Part shown: in pieces, positions 4,125 through 5,134 of the stretch
How the letters are laid out: each line of letters starts with the position of its first letter
Position numbering within the stretch: the first letter of the stretch is position 1
Origin: Euryarchaeota archaeon UBA229
GTDB taxonomy: Archaea; Thermoplasmatota; Poseidoniia; Poseidoniales; Poseidoniaceae
Direction: 5' to 3'
Length of the DNA: 5,134 nucleotides
Assembly: GCA_002505355.1 (NCBI GenBank)
Contig: DAUW01000089.1
Coordinates: forward strand, 1 to 5,134
Program-made: the position numbers and the translations under genes
The notes under the pieces: model-generated
What the model saw: the letters and a program-made list of their open reading frames with translations, nothing else
Told to the model about the DNA's origin: nothing
The model's database searches: none

Positions 4125-5134
4125 ATGAGGGCCAAGGCTACGACAATCTTCTTGACATTGACACTGATGCTGGCACTAACCGTTCCATTGTCAGAGGGTA
4201 ACTCTTCTGGCCGACATAACTCCGGTGCATCAGGTTGTAATTGCCACGGTGGCTCGAGTTCGTCGATATCACCTACCGACAATTTCCCCATCGAGTATGA
4301 CCCATCGGTGCCATCATACAGCATAACAATCAGTTTTACCGGTGGCAATGTCGGGTCAGGCGGCGGATTCTCGCTACAAATAGACGCCGGAACGCTATCT
4401 AATCCGGGTGCCAACACCAAAATCAGTGGAAACAGCGTAACTCACTCCAGCCGGTCGGCAACTTCGTGGACGTTTGACTGGCAACCACCGGCTGTCGGAA
4501 CTGGCGATGTGGTTGTAGAACTGGCGGTAATGAACGCCAACATGGCGAGTGGTAACAACGGAGACGTTTGGTCTAACACTCTAATTCTAATTACAGAATT
4601 AGAAGAAAAAGACTCAGACGGTGATGGCTTCACCGACAGCAACGATGCTTTTCCAGATGACCCTAACGAATGGGCTGACTCGGATGGCGACGGGGTTGGA
4701 GATAATGGTGATGCTTTCCCCGATGACCCAAATGAACAGCAAGATACTGATGGTGACGGAGTCGGTGATAACTCAGACTGGGCACCAGATAACCCGAACG
4801 AATGGGCAGATTCGGATGGGGATGGTATCGGCGACAATGAAGACGCATTCCCAAATGATGCATCAGAGACTGCTGACAGTGATGGTGATGGTGTCGGTGA
4901 TAACTCAGACTGGGCACCCAACGATGCATCAGAATCAGCCGATACAGATGGCGACGGCGTAGGAGATAATGCTGATGCTTTTCCTGCTGACCCAAGCGAA
5001 ACCGTTGACTCTGACGGCGATGGCGTTGGTGATAACTCAGACTGGGCACCTAACGATGCATCAGAATCAGCTGATAGTGACGGCGACGGCGTAGGAGATA
5101 ATGCTGATGCTTTCCCTGCTGACCCAAGCGAAAC
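4125..5134 (+). CDS. Secreted protein: CxCH motif, Reeler/choice-of-anchor-V-like domain, TSP3 calcium-binding repeats (C-terminus beyond window)
   Basis: The frame is open from the ATG at 4125 to the right edge: 336 residues plus two bases, C-terminus not seen. Residues 1-25 are a signal peptide (basic start, then a Leu/Thr/Ala-rich core). The mature N-terminus holds SGRHNSGASGCNCHGG (28-43), with Cys38, Cys40 and His41. Residues about 44-158 form a beta-rich domain with THSS (106-109), SWTFDWQPPAVGTGDV (114-129) and GNNGDVWS (143-150), the signature I associate with the Reeler/choice-of-anchor-V family, which in Bacteroidetes proteins follows a CxxCH motif. From 163 on there are at least seven and a half 22-residue thrombospondin type-3 repeats (DxDGDGxGDNxDxxP), which bind calcium and form a stiff acidic stalk. 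The protein is probably exported and displayed on the surface, with any membrane anchor beyond the window. A TTG at 4113 is a less likely start. Ligand unknown; adhesion or substrate binding is inferred. Confidence 0.88.
   Translation, partial: MRAKATTIFLTLTLMLALTVPLSEGNSSGRHNSGASGCNCHGGSSSSISPTDNFPIEYDPSVPSYSITISFTGGNVGSGGGFSLQIDAGTLSNPGANTKISGNSVTHSSRSATSWTFDWQPPAVGTGDVVVELAVMNANMASGNNGDVWSNTLILITELEEKDSDGDGFTDSNDAFPDDPNEWADSDGDGVGDNGDAFPDDPNEQQDTDGDGVGDNSDWAPDNPNEWADSDGDGIGDNEDAFPNDASETADSDGDGVGDNSDWAPNDASESADTDGDGVGDNADAFPADPSETVDSDGDGVGDNSDWAPNDASESADSDGDGVGDNADAFPADPSE
4611..5134 (+). repeat. 66-bp in-gene tandem repeats encoding 22-residue TSP3 units
   Basis: Units begin at 4611, 4677, 4743, 4809, 4875, 4941, 5007 and 5073, every 66 bases without a gap, with the last cut by the window edge. 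Each encodes DSDGDGVGDN followed by either xDAFPxDP or SDWAPxD, then a short linker. From the second unit on, DAFP and DWAP types alternate, so the later array has a 132-bp (44-residue) period. The units at 4875 and 5007 encode identical protein, and those at 4941 and 5073 differ at one residue (T/S) over the part seen, with mostly synonymous base changes. This points to recent duplication of a two-unit block. Confidence 0.92.

Noticed and set aside
4088..4420. Minus-strand frame of 110 codons
   Set aside because: It is antisense to the signal peptide and anchor-V-like domain. Its hydrophobic tail is the reverse reading of the signal-peptide region.
4442..4921. Minus-strand open frame of 159 codons rich in Ser-Pro repeats
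   Set aside because: The SPTPSPSES pattern is the reverse complement of the Asp/Gly-rich TSP3 codons. Stops are rare there only because of the repeat, and the plus-strand frame continues from a signal peptide and domain.
4621..5049. Other open frames over the repeats (Met/Gln/Thr-rich on plus, His/Arg-rich on minus)
   Set aside because: They are out-of-frame readings of the same 66-bp repeats with low-complexity products. They have no independent start context.
4611..5134. CRISPR-like array
   Set aside because: The period is regular, but there are no unique spacers. The units are fully coding, a multiple of three, and encode TSP3 repeats.

Overview
The window reads as a piece of a marine planktonic archaeon, most likely a Poseidoniales-type (Marine Group II/III) euryarchaeote. 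Three things point that way. First, the start codons lack Shine-Dalgarno motifs, and most have an AT-rich, TATA-like box about 25-33 nt upstream, as expected for archaeal promoters with leaderless or nearly leaderless mRNAs. Second, the last gene encodes a secreted protein with a Cys-Asn-Cys-His-Gly start, a Reeler/choice-of-anchor-V-like domain and a long run of acidic calcium-binding thrombospondin type-3 repeats. Third, the gene packing is tight and the genes look bacterial- and eukaryote-like in content. The lineage is inferred from recalled features and was not tested by any search.

Layout: (1) 1-590, minus strand: the N-terminal 196 residues of a tetratricopeptide-like helical repeat protein that runs off the left edge. 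(2) 591-675: a short divergent promoter region with inverted repeats. (3) 676-1638, plus: a membrane-anchored, extracellular DNase I of strikingly animal-like type, with every catalytic residue and the essential disulfide cysteines. (4) 1640-2455/2461, minus: an SDR-family oxidoreductase with an atypical active site. It converges on the DNase gene with one base between the stop codons. (5) 2493-3239, minus: an alpha/beta hydrolase, 5' of the SDR gene and probably in the same operon. (6) 3240-3319: divergent promoter region. (7) 3320-3778, plus: a cysteine-type glutathione peroxidase homologue with an altered resolving-cysteine position. (8) 3815-4051, plus: a very basic 78-residue protein of unknown function. 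(9) 4125 to the right edge, plus: the secreted repeat protein, cut off by the window.

There is no single obvious pathway. The DNase and the repeat protein both act outside the cell and fit a heterotroph that binds and degrades extracellular polymers, here DNA. The peroxidase handles peroxides, and the hydrolase/SDR pair may act on a common unknown small substrate. No stretch longer than 300 bases lacks a gene; the longest gap is 85 bases. I saw no rRNA, tRNA, CRISPR array, insertion sequence or convincing terminator hairpin.
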